Shown here: positions 46,173 through 53,673 of the stretch, in pieces | Layout of the letters: the number at the start of each line of letters is the position of its first letter | Numbering within the stretch: position 1 is the first letter of the stretch | DNA from: Lachnospiraceae bacterium MD308 | GTDB taxonomy: Bacteria; Bacillota; Clostridia; Lachnospirales; Lachnospiraceae | Reading direction: 5' to 3' | Length of the DNA stretch: 64,000 nucleotides | NCBI GenBank assembly: GCA_010206225.2 | Contig: VIQU02000002.1 | Coordinates: 62,480-126,479, forward strand | Program-made: the position numbers and the translations under genes | The notes under the pieces: generated by a model | Databases searched by the model: none | What the model was told of the DNA's origin: nothing | What the model saw: only the letters and a program-made list of their open reading frames with translations

Positions 46173-46532
46173 ATGAACCAGAATGTAAAAGATTACATTA
46201 ACGAAAAGGTGAATGAACTGATAGGAGCTTCATCATGCAGCCCGGAGGCGAAAGAGGCCGCAGAAAACTGGCTGGCAGCAGTTGGAACAGATAAAGAGGC
46301 AGAGGAGACGAAAAATCTGATCGAGGAACTGGAAGAAGATATTATGCCGGTTGACACTCTGATTGATTTTGCCAGCTCAGAAGGCGGCGCGAAGGTATTC
46401 GGTGAAGAGATGGCAAAAAATGTGGCGGCCCACGGAAGAGAGATCAAAGACGCAGGAGCAAAGTACTGTGATTGTCCTGCATGTATGGCAGTGGCAGCGA
46501 TTCTTGAGAAAAAGGGTGAGATGCTGCAATAA
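46173..46532 (+). CDS. Small acidic protein with C-terminal CDCPAC motif, function unknown
   Basis: A 119-residue, strongly acidic, mostly helical cytosolic protein. A cysteine sits early (ASSCSPEAKEAAENWL) and the C-terminus carries KYCDCPACMAVAAILEKK, a C-x-C-x2-C cluster that could bind a metal or be redox active. I recognise it as a recurrent single-gene family in Lachnospiraceae; the database name of Hsp90-type chaperone sometimes attached to it is not supported by the sequence. It has its own strong promoter and terminator, so it is probably abundant and independent. Confidence 0.7.
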   Translation: MNQNVKDYINEKVNELIGASSCSPEAKEAAENWLAAVGTDKEAEETKNLIEELEEDIMPVDTLIDFASSEGGAKVFGEEMAKNVAAHGREIKDAGAKYCDCPACMAVAAILEKKGEMLQ

Positions 46533-46559
46533 ATAAGATAAGTTATCTGGTAGAAAAGT

Positions 46560-46600
46560 CATTCTGTTGTTCTTTATATAGAGTAACAGAATGGTTTTTT
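46560..46600 (+). terminator. Rho-independent terminator
   Basis: CATTCTGTT (46560-46568) pairs with AACAGAATG (46585-46593), followed by GTTTTTT. Confidence 0.85.
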
Positions 46601-46646
46601 AGTTGAAATTATTTCTTGAAATTAAAAAGGGGATTTTCGGTAGAAA

Positions 46647-47495
46647 ATGATTATAAAAAAGACAAGTAGTCGGACTAAATTTTTATTTGCAGCAATAGCG
46701 ATTGTATGTGCATGTACAATAGTTGTTATAGTGACTGTTAGCAGGGGAGAACTGAAGGAGGGTTCCAATAGTTTTGAATATACAGCGTTAGGGGACAGTA
46801 TTCCGAATGGATATACTGTTTTGGAGGATGACGGGTTGAAGAGCTATCCCAAGCTTTTGACAGAAGATATTAAAAAGGAAGAAGATACCACGGTAAATCT
46901 TTCAGGATATACAAAAAATGGTCTTACAGTAAATGGACTGTATGAAAAATACTTGTCAGATACAAAGGTACAGGAAGATTTGAAAAAGGCAGATCTAATT
47001 ACAGTTACAATCGGAGCGAACGACATCTTGAATAAATTCCGGGAGTTATATCAGGAGGTTTTTGATGAGGATATGAAGGTTCGGGATATAGAGTCGATTC
47101 TGAAAATTATCCAAAAAGAAACTACCGGTAATCCGCAGATTTTGGCAGAGGTGGCGGAGATTATATATGGATGGGATTGTGAGGATTTTGAAAGGGATTG
47201 GAAAAGGGCGATGGAAAGTATCCGTCAGAACCGGAATGAAGATGCGAAAGTAATAGTGACTACAATCTATGATCCTGTTGGAGAGCTGGAAGCTTTGGGC
47301 GTATTAAATCAGGTGATTGAAAGGATGATTAATGCGCTGAATCAGATTATTATAAATGAATCAGAAGAATACGGATATCAGGTAGCGGATTTGTCTGAAA
47401 TCGGAACCAGCGAGTATTTACAGTCCGACAGGCTGCATCCCAATCAACAGGGGCAGCAGATGATTAAGGAAAGAATAAAGGAACAATATTACTAA
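46647..47495 (+). CDS. Secreted or membrane-anchored SGNH/GDSL hydrolase
   Basis: A 282-residue protein with an N-terminal membrane segment (KFLFAAIAIVCACTIVVIVTVS, about residues 12-33) that could be a signal anchor. The SGNH blocks follow: ALGDSIPNGY (nucleophile serine), ITVGTIGAND-like block III (VTIGANDIL) and SDRLHPNQQG (catalytic Asp-x-x-His). It would be an esterase or lipase acting outside the membrane, for example on acetylated cell-wall or glycan substrates. The substrate is unknown. A GGGG-containing ribosome site precedes ATG 46647. Confidence 0.85.
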   Translation: MIIKKTSSRTKFLFAAIAIVCACTIVVIVTVSRGELKEGSNSFEYTALGDSIPNGYTVLEDDGLKSYPKLLTEDIKKEEDTTVNLSGYTKNGLTVNGLYEKYLSDTKVQEDLKKADLITVTIGANDILNKFRELYQEVFDEDMKVRDIESILKIIQKETTGNPQILAEVAEIIYGWDCEDFERDWKRAMESIRQNRNEDAKVIVTTIYDPVGELEALGVLNQVIERMINALNQIIINESEEYGYQVADLSEIGTSEYLQSDRLHPNQQGQQMIKERIKEQYY

Positions 47496-47610
47496 TTATC
47501 TTTGCCGATTGCTTTTGCTTTCATTTTCATGTACAATATTTGAATGAGCAGTGTGTTATTTATTTCGGGAAATATACTGGACGCTGCTTAATATTTTGGG
47601 AAGTGAAATT

Positions 47611-47880
47611 ATGTCAGAAGTGCGCAAACGAATTGTTTTTCATGGACGGGTACAGGGAGTAGGATTTCGTTATACTGCAAAATATCTGGCGCAGTCTATG
47701 GGGCTTACTGGATGGGTGAAGAATGAATATGACGGCACGGTTCTTATGGAGGTTCAGGGAAGGGAGCCGTTGATTTTTAAGCTCATGGAGGGCCTGAACA
47801 ACCGTATGTATATCCAGATTGACTGGATTGACTCGAAGGATATCTCTGTAAAAGAGGAGAGAGGCTTTCGGGTAAAATAA
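47611..47880 (+). CDS. acyP: Acylphosphatase
   Basis: An 89-residue protein of normal family length. HGRVQGVGFRYTAKYLA contains the phosphate-binding loop and catalytic arginine, and GWVKNEYDGTVLMEVQG the catalytic asparagine. It hydrolyses acyl phosphates such as acetyl or carbamoyl phosphate in the cytosol. ATG 47611 follows GGGAAGTG; the longer frame back to 47551 has no ribosome site. A TetR gene follows 47 bp later. Confidence 0.93.
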   Translation: MSEVRKRIVFHGRVQGVGFRYTAKYLAQSMGLTGWVKNEYDGTVLMEVQGREPLIFKLMEGLNNRMYIQIDWIDSKDISVKEERGFRVK

Positions 47881-47927
47881 AGATAATGGAATATTAGTAC
47901 ACTTTGTACGAATCATGGAGAAAAGAT

Positions 47928-48515
47928 ATGGAAAATGGAACGGGGAAAAAAAGTGTAAAAAGCAGAATCGTATCAGCCGCATGGCAACTGTTTTACGAGA
48001 AAGGATATAATGGAACTACAGTAGATGAAATTATTGAACTGTCAGGCACTTCAAAAGGTTCCTTTTATTATTACTTTGACACGAAGGACGAACTTCTGAA
48101 TACACTGTCACTTGTTTTGGATGAATATTACGAAGTGCTGGACCGTGAGATGAAGGGGGACATGGACAGTTTTGATAAATTGATGTATATTAATCATATG
48201 GCGCACAGGATGATGGAGGAAAAGATTAGTATAGACTTGCTTTCTTCTCTGTATTCAACCCAGTTGGTCGCCGCAGGCCAGAGGCGGCTTTTAGACCAGA
48301 ACCGTCATTATTATAAGTTGGTGACAAGGATTGTAGAAGAGGGACAAAAAAAGGGAGAGATCTGCGATTCAAAGTCCGTCAGTGATATCGTACAGTATTA
48401 TTCCATGTGCGAACGGGCGCTGGTATATGACTGGTGTCTGAATAAGGGAAAGTATTCCCTCAGTGAGAAAAGCAAAGAATGGATGCCGATCATGATGGAA
48501 CATTTTCAGAAATGA
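47928..48515 (+). CDS. TetR/AcrR-family transcriptional regulator
   Basis: About 195 residues. The helix-turn-helix is textbook (SRIVSAAWQLFYEKGYNGTTVDEIIELSGTSKGSFYYYFDTKDELL). The ligand domain is unassigned. ATG 47928 follows GGAGAAA; an in-frame TTG at 47904 is less likely. No gene of known target type follows, since the next 290 bp contain insertion-sequence debris, so its regulon may have been disrupted or lie elsewhere. Confidence 0.87.
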   Translation: MENGTGKKSVKSRIVSAAWQLFYEKGYNGTTVDEIIELSGTSKGSFYYYFDTKDELLNTLSLVLDEYYEVLDREMKGDMDSFDKLMYINHMAHRMMEEKISIDLLSSLYSTQLVAAGQRRLLDQNRHYYKLVTRIVEEGQKKGEICDSKSVSDIVQYYSMCERALVYDWCLNKGKYSLSEKSKEWMPIMMEHFQK

Positions 48516-48599
48516 TTTTTGATACAAAGACAGGGTGGTCAGATGTTTTTAAAATAAGGCACATTGGTCATATAAGAAATGTCTTCAAGGTGAGACGGT

Positions 48600-49045
48600 A
48601 TTTTCCGATATGATGCGGAAGAGATATTCCGCTTCGCTCCCCGGTACGTCACGGTAAGTTTTGTGTTCCCGGAGTCATGGCATACCCAATACGCAGGCTT
48701 TAAGCAGATTTTCAGAGAGTCATTCTGATGCCGCGCCTGCCTTCTAATGCCGCGGCAGTACAGCGATGTACTGTTTTTCTATCACAGATGGATGCCATCT
48801 GCCTGTCATGAGCTTTGGCTCAGTCCTTCCGGTAAAATGAGGGCAGGCCCATTGCCCTCATTTATCTGAGCTTTGGCTCTTCCCCGTTTTTTTGCGTTTT
48901 GCGCAGCATTTGTCTTTATGTCCGCATGAAATCCGCAGGCAGGGCAGCAAAAGCTCCCTTTTTCTTGATGTCCGGGTGCGCTGCACCGGCTGCATTGGCG
49001 GCTTATGTCTTTTGCATATACTTTGATCAGAGTTATAGACTGTTC
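48600..49045 (-). mobile_element. Remnant of an IS200/IS605-type element (3' end of tnpB and right-end region)
   Basis: On the minus strand the segment from about 49045 to 48806 encodes the zinc-ribbon end of a TnpB-like protein (CSRC-x10-CCPAC, then TNAAQNAKKRG). Beyond its stop the DNA is hairpin-rich: CAGTACA/TGTACTG, AGATGG/CCATCT, GCGGAA/TTCCGC (48613-48630), the palindrome TGCCGCGGCA, and ATGAGGGCA/TGCCCTCAT (48837-48861). TnpB elements carry their guide RNA across exactly this 3' end. The catalytic domain is absent. The ends of the element were not defined. Confidence 0.55.
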
Positions 49046-49216
49046 CCGACATTCCGGCTTCTCATGATACTTTTCATACACTTCGCCGCGGACGATACTC
49101 ACATTTTTTGGAGCATCTATAGACAGCCGTAAGTCTCCTTCCATAGATACAACTTGAATGACAATATCCTCTCCAATTACCAGATACTCGCCCGGATTCC
49201 TTCCCAGAGATAACAT
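48806..49216 (-). CDS. csrA: CsrA-like RNA-binding protein fused in frame to a TnpB zinc-ribbon tail
   Basis: A 136-residue frame. Residues 1-50 are CsrA-like: MLSLGRNPGEYLVIGEDIVI, a central VSMEGD-x-RLSIDAPKNVSIVRGEVYEK; L4, R6 and the conserved arginine of strand 5 (VRGE), which contact RNA, are present. From about residue 58 the sequence switches to a TnpB-type tail: VYAKDISRQCSRC, GSFCCPACGFHAD and TNAAQNAKKRG, giving four zinc-ligand cysteines. Normal CsrA ends near residue 60-75. GGGAGGTG is a strong ribosome site before ATG 49216. CsrA normally represses translation of mRNAs with GGA sites and in Firmicutes works with FliW; no flagellar genes are nearby. Whether the fused protein is stable or still dimerises is unknown. 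Confidence 0.75.
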   Translation of the reverse strand: MLSLGRNPGEYLVIGEDIVIQVVSMEGDLRLSIDAPKNVSIVRGEVYEKYHEKPECREQSITLIKVYAKDISRQCSRCSAPGHQEKGSFCCPACGFHADIKTNAAQNAKKRGRAKAQINEGNGPALILPEGLSQSS

Positions 49217-49263
49217 CTCTCCACACCTCCCTGTGTTATGATTATTTACTTGTTTTTTGTTCT

Positions 49264-49492
49264 GGAATGGTTCAGAAGATGCTGAATTTCAGAGGAGTTT
49301 TAAAGATAACTTCCGACAAGAAATATTATCGGAAGTTGAAAATACATGAATTTAAAAAATGTTGAATTTTTGGGAGAAAAGGTCTTAACTTTTTAGAAGT
49401 GAAACCGATATTATAGACAGAATGATTCAGAAAGTATTAATTTTCATGGGATTTTAAGCAATCTGGTTCTGATAATATTTCTTATCGGAAGC
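49264..49492. repeat. Paired repeats with inverted cores next to a tyrosine recombinase
   Basis: Two segments, 49309-49336 and 49465-49492, match in inverted orientation at 23 of 28 positions, including an identical 13-bp core AAGAAATATTATC preceded by CTTCCGA. Each also ends in TATCGGAAG and lies at the end of a looser direct repeat of about 73 bp (49264-49336 and 49419-49492). Between them is a possible plus-strand promoter (TTAACT 49385-49390, TATTAT 49409-49414). This 312-bp interval between csrA and the recombinase contains no gene. Confidence 0.6.
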
Positions 49493-49528
49493 AGAAGCTT
49501 ATTTTGGCTTTCAGGAAAATGCGGCGGA

Positions 49529-50332
49529 TTACCAGTCGATGATCCTGTCTACAAGTTCTTTTTGCTCAGCGCCTGTTTTTCTCAGGTAGACTCTCGTTGT
49601 TTCGATATTTTCATGCCCCATAAGGTCAGCAAGGAACGCGATATCGTTGCTGCGTTCGATAAAATTTTTCGCAAAACGGTGACGGAAGGAGTGGGGATAT
49701 ACGACTTCAGGATCAATGTGATAGCGCACGGCATATTTTTTGAGCTGTCCTGAGATTCCCCTTGAGGTGATGGGGCTGCCGTATCTGTTTAAAAAAAGAA
49801 AACCGCTTTTCTGGTGCTTTTCTCCGAGCCAGAAAAGAGTTTCTTCCTGCAATAGTTTCGGTATGTAGATTCGCCTTACCTTTCCGCCTTTTGAATAAAT
49901 GTCAAGATGTCCTGTCTTTACATCCTCGACTTTCAGCCGGATCAGCTCATTTACCCGCAATCCCGTTGCCGCGAGAAAGCGGATGATGAAGTACCAGTAC
50001 AATTCGCCTTCCTCTTTCAGACGGGTTTTGAAATAGTCGTAGTCCGCTTCACTGATGACTTTTTCTGCAAATGATTTCTGCTGTATGCGGATAAATTTTA
50101 GCCTGAGATTTTCCTTGCCGATGCTTTCCAGATAGCAGTTGATCGCGCGGAGGCGCAAGTTCACGGTCCGGGGTCTGTAGTGCTCAGTAAGCTAGTCCTT
50201 ATGTTCTCGCAGATTCCTTTTCGCGGGCGAGGTATACCGCCCTTTGAACTGCCGGAGCGCATACAGGTATGCTCTGATTGTGTTGTCGGAGAGATCCCTT
50301 TCCAGTAAATATTTTTCAAATTTTTCAGTCAT
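49529..50332 (-). pseudogene. Tyrosine-type recombinase/integrase interrupted by an in-frame TAG
   Basis: The full frame is 267 codons, from ATG 50332 (behind GGAGGC) to TAA 49529-49531. The N-terminal SAM-like core-binding domain (EKFEKYLLERDLSDNTIRAYLYALRQFKG) is cut by TAG at codon 47 (50192-50194). The catalytic domain downstream is intact: R in ATGLRVNELIRLK, H-x2-R in PHSFRHRFAKNF, H in LMGHENIETTR and the nucleophile Y in RVYLRKT. An internal start could at best make a catalytic domain lacking part of the DNA clamp. Size resembles the small Xer-like recombinases common in Lachnospiraceae. Inverted repeats next to its 3' end are possible targets. Confidence 0.8.
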
Positions 50333-50398
50333 GGCAAAAGCCTCCTTTTTGTCATGATTGTATCAGATATAAGGGCAAAGCTGCTTGATTACTGTCTG

Positions 50399-50444
50399 GA
50401 AAAGCCCTGAAAGGAAAGCGATATGCTCCTTTTCAGGGCTTTTC
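50399..50444. terminator. Terminator downstream of the GntR gene
   Basis: GAAAAGCCCTGAAA (50399-50412) pairs with TTTCAGGGCTTTTC (50431-50444), giving a long stem with T-rich ends in both orientations. Confidence 0.75.
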
Positions 50445-50454
50445 ATGTTTTTTG

Positions 50455-51102
50455 TTATTCCTGCAAGGATAGTAACGCACTGTCCTTTCCAATCTCAAAG
50501 TGGTCTGCTTTTAAGATGGCAAAGGACTTTTCGTAATTGCCTTCCCGCATATAATGTACCATTTTTTTTAGGTTCTCATTCGTTTTTGGAATCCGCATTC
50601 CGTTTTTTACAGAAAACTGACCGATGCGGATCAGTTCGGAAAGGGTATTTTCGTAGACTTTATTGATCCGACTGTTATGAAGGGCGCTGATAATTTCCAG
50701 ATGCATATTCGTGTCAGCAACCTCCCATTTATATACTTCTGAAGCTGCTGCACACATGCGCACAACCTTTTCTTCGATGCGGTAGGAGTATTCTTCGTGC
50801 TTTCCAGAGATGAAGATATACTGGAAGGCAGAACTTTCTAAAAGCTCTCTGAGCTGGTAGATTTCCTCAATATCCTTACGGGTGATTTTTTTAACAGTTA
50901 TGGATCTATAATAATCGGATTCAATGAGGCCTTCGGTCTGCAGCATCTGGATGGCGCTGCGCACAGGGCTTCGGCTCATGCCGAGTTCTTTTGTCAGCAG
51001 GGCTTCTGTAAGAGGCATTCCCGGCGGGTATGTGAGATCCATAATATTCTGTTTCATCTTTTCATATGCCTGTTCGGCAAGAGATAATGATTTTTCTGAC
51101 AT
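50455..51102 (-). CDS. GntR-family regulator, FadR/FCD subgroup
   Basis: A 215-residue regulator with an N-terminal winged helix (YEKMKQNIMDLTYPPGMPLTEALLTKELGMSRSPVRSAIQMLQTEGLIE) and a helical FCD domain with histidines likely to bind a metal (HLEIISALHNSRI, KADHFEIG). Ligands of this group are typically organic or amino acids. It is divergent from proC across 234 bp. The region contains back-to-back promoters and three sites matching the TNGTNNNACNA pattern of FadR-type operators, so it probably controls itself and proC. Confidence 0.9.
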   Translation of the reverse strand: MSEKSLSLAEQAYEKMKQNIMDLTYPPGMPLTEALLTKELGMSRSPVRSAIQMLQTEGLIESDYYRSITVKKITRKDIEEIYQLRELLESSAFQYIFISGKHEEYSYRIEEKVVRMCAAASEVYKWEVADTNMHLEIISALHNSRINKVYENTLSELIRIGQFSVKNGMRIPKTNENLKKMVHYMREGNYEKSFAILKADHFEIGKDSALLSLQE

Positions 51103-51126
51103 GATGTTCCCCTTTCATTATTACGA

Positions 51127-51155
51127 ATTGTATCATTTTTTTATAATAGATTCAA
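51127..51155 (-). promoter_or_regulatory. Sigma-A promoter of the GntR gene
   Basis: On the minus strand TTGAAT (51155-51150), a 17-bp spacer and TACAAT (51132-51127). Confidence 0.65.
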
Positions 51156-51164
51156 GGAAATCTG

Positions 51165-51193
51165 TTGACTTTGTGTACAAAGAATGGTATAGT
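51165..51193 (+). promoter_or_regulatory. Sigma-A promoter directed at proC
   Basis: TTGACT (51165-51170), a 17-bp spacer and TATAGT (51188-51193). A leader of about 135 nt to proC follows, with small dyads such as TGAAGT/ACTTCA. Confidence 0.65.
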
Positions 51194-51239
51194 ATCCACA
51201 ATATAAATTTGTATACAAATAAATAAAACGTATACAAAT
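51169..51239. promoter_or_regulatory. Three GntR-type operator sites
   Basis: CTTTGTGTACAAAG (51169-51182) fills the spacer of the proC promoter. ATTTGTATACAAAT (51207-51220), a perfect 14-bp palindrome, follows the start point, and a partial copy ends in GTATACAAAT (51230-51239). All contain GTNNAC flanked by T and A as in FadR-group operators, and the GntR gene is adjacent. Confidence 0.6.
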
Positions 51240-51336
51240 CTGAAAGCGGAGAAATCCGGGATGTTATGAAGTGAAAGTTTTTGACTTCAAATTATGGTAA
51301 CATGATAACCATCAATGAATAAGGAAGGTATGAATT

Positions 51337-52131
51337 ATGAAATTAGGTTTTATTGGTACGGGTAACATGGCGTCAGCGATCATGGGCGGTGTGATAGGCA
51401 AAGGACTTTTTAAGGCGGATGAGATCATTGGAGCGGATCTGTTTGCGCCGGGCAGAGAGAGGGCGAAAGAACAGTTTGGGATTCATGTAACAGCAGATAA
51501 TAAAGAAGTAGTGAAGAATGCAGAAGTAATCATTCTGTCCGTAAAGCCTCAGTTTTATGCGGATGTGATTGCCGGAATCAAGGATGAAGTGACAGATGAT
51601 CAGATCGTTATTACGATTGCACCGGGTAAGACACTTAGTTGGCTTTCTGAGCAGTTTGGAAAAGCAGTGAAGATTGTACGTACGATGCCGAATACTCCGG
51701 CTATGGTTGGAGAAGGTATGACAGCAGCGTGCCCGAACGAGCACATGACGGAGGAAGAGATTGACCGGGTGAAAGAGATTCTTGAAAGCTTTGGCAGAGT
51801 AGAATTTGTACCGGAAAAGCTTATGGATGTTGTGACGGCAGTCAGCGGAAGTTCGCCGGCTTATGTATTTATGTTTATTGAGGCGATGGCGGATGCTGCC
51901 GTTTCTGGCGGGATGCCCAGAGCGCAGGCATACCAGTTTGCGGCGCAGGCAGTGCTTGGAAGTGCAAAGATGGTGCTTGATACCGGTAAGCATCCGGGAG
52001 AACTTAAGGATATGGTATGCTCACCTGCAGGAACTACGATAGGCGCTGTGCGTACACTGGAAGAAAAAGGATTCAGAAGCGCAGTGTTTGAGGCGGTGAA
52101 GGTGTGCGAAGAGATTTCAAGAAGCCTGTAA
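51337..52131 (+). CDS. proC: Pyrroline-5-carboxylate reductase
   Basis: A 264-residue enzyme, normal length, reducing pyrroline-5-carboxylate to proline with NAD(P)H. The Rossmann motif GFIGTGNMASAIMGG opens the protein. VRTMPNTPAMVGEGMTA and the C-terminal signature SPGG-like segment GKHPGELKDMVCSPAGTTIGAVRTLE are diagnostic. AAGGAAGG precedes ATG 51337. No proA/proB is nearby. The promoter region carries sites for the divergent GntR regulator, an unusual arrangement for a biosynthetic proC. Confidence 0.96.
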   Translation: MKLGFIGTGNMASAIMGGVIGKGLFKADEIIGADLFAPGRERAKEQFGIHVTADNKEVVKNAEVIILSVKPQFYADVIAGIKDEVTDDQIVITIAPGKTLSWLSEQFGKAVKIVRTMPNTPAMVGEGMTAACPNEHMTEEEIDRVKEILESFGRVEFVPEKLMDVVTAVSGSSPAYVFMFIEAMADAAVSGGMPRAQAYQFAAQAVLGSAKMVLDTGKHPGELKDMVCSPAGTTIGAVRTLEEKGFRSAVFEAVKVCEEISRSL

Positions 52132-52348
52132 TATCTTAATATTGGAACACGGATATCCAATCGGGGCGTTTGCGGATATTTTGTGGGATAGTAAAGACCT
52201 TGAGGTGAGAAGATAGTTTCCTTCAAGGTCTTATTTAAATGTTTCCTTCTTTATGTTTCTTTTTTGAAAAATAGTGCATTTTATTATTGTATCGTTTATA
52301 ATCAATCCTATGGGATGCAGCGATTAAAACAAGGCGGGAGGCAGATCA

Positions 52349-52960
52349 TTGGATAAGAAAAAGGAACTTAGATATTTTGAGATTGACGGAGCATTCGGAG
52401 GTAATCAGGACTGGTTTACCAATGTAGTTATGAATATCGGCGGCTGTGCAGCGGCGACAGCCTGTGACTGCTGTATTTATCTGACAAAGCGTATGGGAGC
52501 TGAAAGTCTGTATCCTTTTGATATAGACCATCTGAACAAGGAGGATTATAAAAGGTTCAGCCAGATTATGAAGCCGTACATCAAGCCAAGAGTAAGCGGA
52601 GTGAAAAAGCTTGCGTGGTTTATCAGTGGTTTTCAGAGATATCTTGAGGATATCGGGGCGGCAGGACAGATCGCCATGGAGGAGTTTTCAGGGGAGCATA
52701 CAGTAAAGGAAGCGGAAAGTTTCGTGAAAAGTCAGATCAATAAGGATATGCCGATTCCGGTCCTGCTTTTACAGCATAAAGACAGAGCGCAGTTCAAGGA
52801 TTATATCTGGCACTGGTTTCTGATCGTAGGATACGAGCAGGCGGGCAGCGATCTCAGGATTAAGACAGCGACCTATGGGGAAGCAGTTGTATTTTCCTTA
52901 AAAGAAATGTGGGAAACAGGATTTGCTGAGAAAGGCGGATTGGTTAAACTGACATTGTGA
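52349..52960 (+). CDS. C39-like cysteine-peptidase-fold protein, function unknown
   Basis: A 203-residue cytosolic protein. Q20 and C33 (GNQDWF then GGCAAATACDCC) and H155 (YIWHWFLIVGYE) are spaced like the oxyanion Gln, catalytic Cys and His of papain/C39-type peptidases. No leader-peptide transporter domain is attached, so a bacteriocin role is not supported. The start is TTG 52349 with GGGAGG at 52336-52341. The upstream 217-bp gap includes an AT-rich stretch with no clear promoter. Confidence in the fold is moderate and in activity low. Confidence 0.6.
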   Translation: MDKKKELRYFEIDGAFGGNQDWFTNVVMNIGGCAAATACDCCIYLTKRMGAESLYPFDIDHLNKEDYKRFSQIMKPYIKPRVSGVKKLAWFISGFQRYLEDIGAAGQIAMEEFSGEHTVKEAESFVKSQINKDMPIPVLLLQHKDRAQFKDYIWHWFLIVGYEQAGSDLRIKTATYGEAVVFSLKEMWETGFAEKGGLVKLTL

Positions 52961-53025
52961 CAGGATTCTGCAGGTAAATTTGTTGTATTTCTTTACAAAA
53001 AGAGAGTAAAAAGACTGTATTATGC

Positions 53026-53054
53026 TTTACGAAACGGGTGTTTTCGGCTACAAT
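53026..53054 (+). promoter_or_regulatory. Promoter of the cyclophilin/ECF operon
   Basis: TTTACG (53026-53031), a 17-bp spacer and TACAAT (53049-53054), about 80 bp before the cyclophilin start. Confidence 0.5.
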
Positions 53055-53132
53055 AAAAAACAGTTTGTAAATCAAATGAGGGATAAAAGATGAATCTGTC
53101 CCGGATATTATAAAAAAGTGAGGTATGAATAA

Positions 53133-53651
53133 ATGGAAAATCCAGTTGTTACATTTGAGATGGAAAATGGCGATATTATGAAAGCGGAGCTGTATCCAAA
53201 GATCGCGCCGAATACGGTGAATAATTTTATTTCATTGGTACAGAAAGGTTATTATGACGGTCTGACTTTCCACCGTGTGATCAGAGGATTCATGATTCAG
53301 GGCGGCTGTCCGGACGGAACGGGCATGGGCGGCCCGGGATACAATATCAAGGGTGAATTTAAACAGAATGGCTTTACGAACAATCTGAAGCATACCGCGG
53401 GAGTGCTTTCTATGGCAAGAGCCATGGATCCGGACTCTGCCGGCTCTCAGTTCTTTATCATGCATAAGGATGCGGATCATCTGGACGGCGCTTATGCGGC
53501 GTTTGGACAGATCATTCAGGGGATGGATGTAGTAGATAAAATTGCAAAGACAGATACGGACTATAATGACAGGCCATTAGACAAGCAGAGGATGAAGAAG
53601 GTCAGCGTAGATACAAAGGGCATAGAATATGCAGAACCTGAGAAAGCGTAA
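53133..53651 (+). CDS. Cyclophilin-type peptidyl-prolyl isomerase
   Basis: A 172-residue cyclophilin with the active-site segments [25 protein letters not shown] (catalytic Arg), [17 protein letters not shown] and [11 protein letters not shown]. No signal peptide, so it would assist protein folding in the cytosol. AGTGAGG precedes ATG 53133. The EcfA gene begins only 22 bp after it, so the two are probably co-transcribed. Confidence 0.95.
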   Translation: MENPVVTFEMENGDIMKAELYPKIAPNTVNNFISLVQKGYYDGLTFHRVIRGFMIQGGCPDGTGMGGPGYNIKGEFKQNGFTNNLKHTAGVLSMARAMDPDSAGSQFFIMHKDADHLDGAYAAFGQIIQGMDVVDKIAKTDTDYNDRPLDKQRMKKVSVDTKGIEYAEPEKA

Positions 53652-53673
53652 AGATTGTTTCATGGAGATGGAT

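Noticed and set aside
46173-46532. Hsp90-type chaperone annotation for the CDCPAC protein
   Set aside because: No ATPase (GHKL) motif and only 119 residues. The name is not supported by the sequence.
49337-49464. Small gene within the inter-repeat segment
   Set aside because: AT-rich with stops in all frames and no ribosome site.
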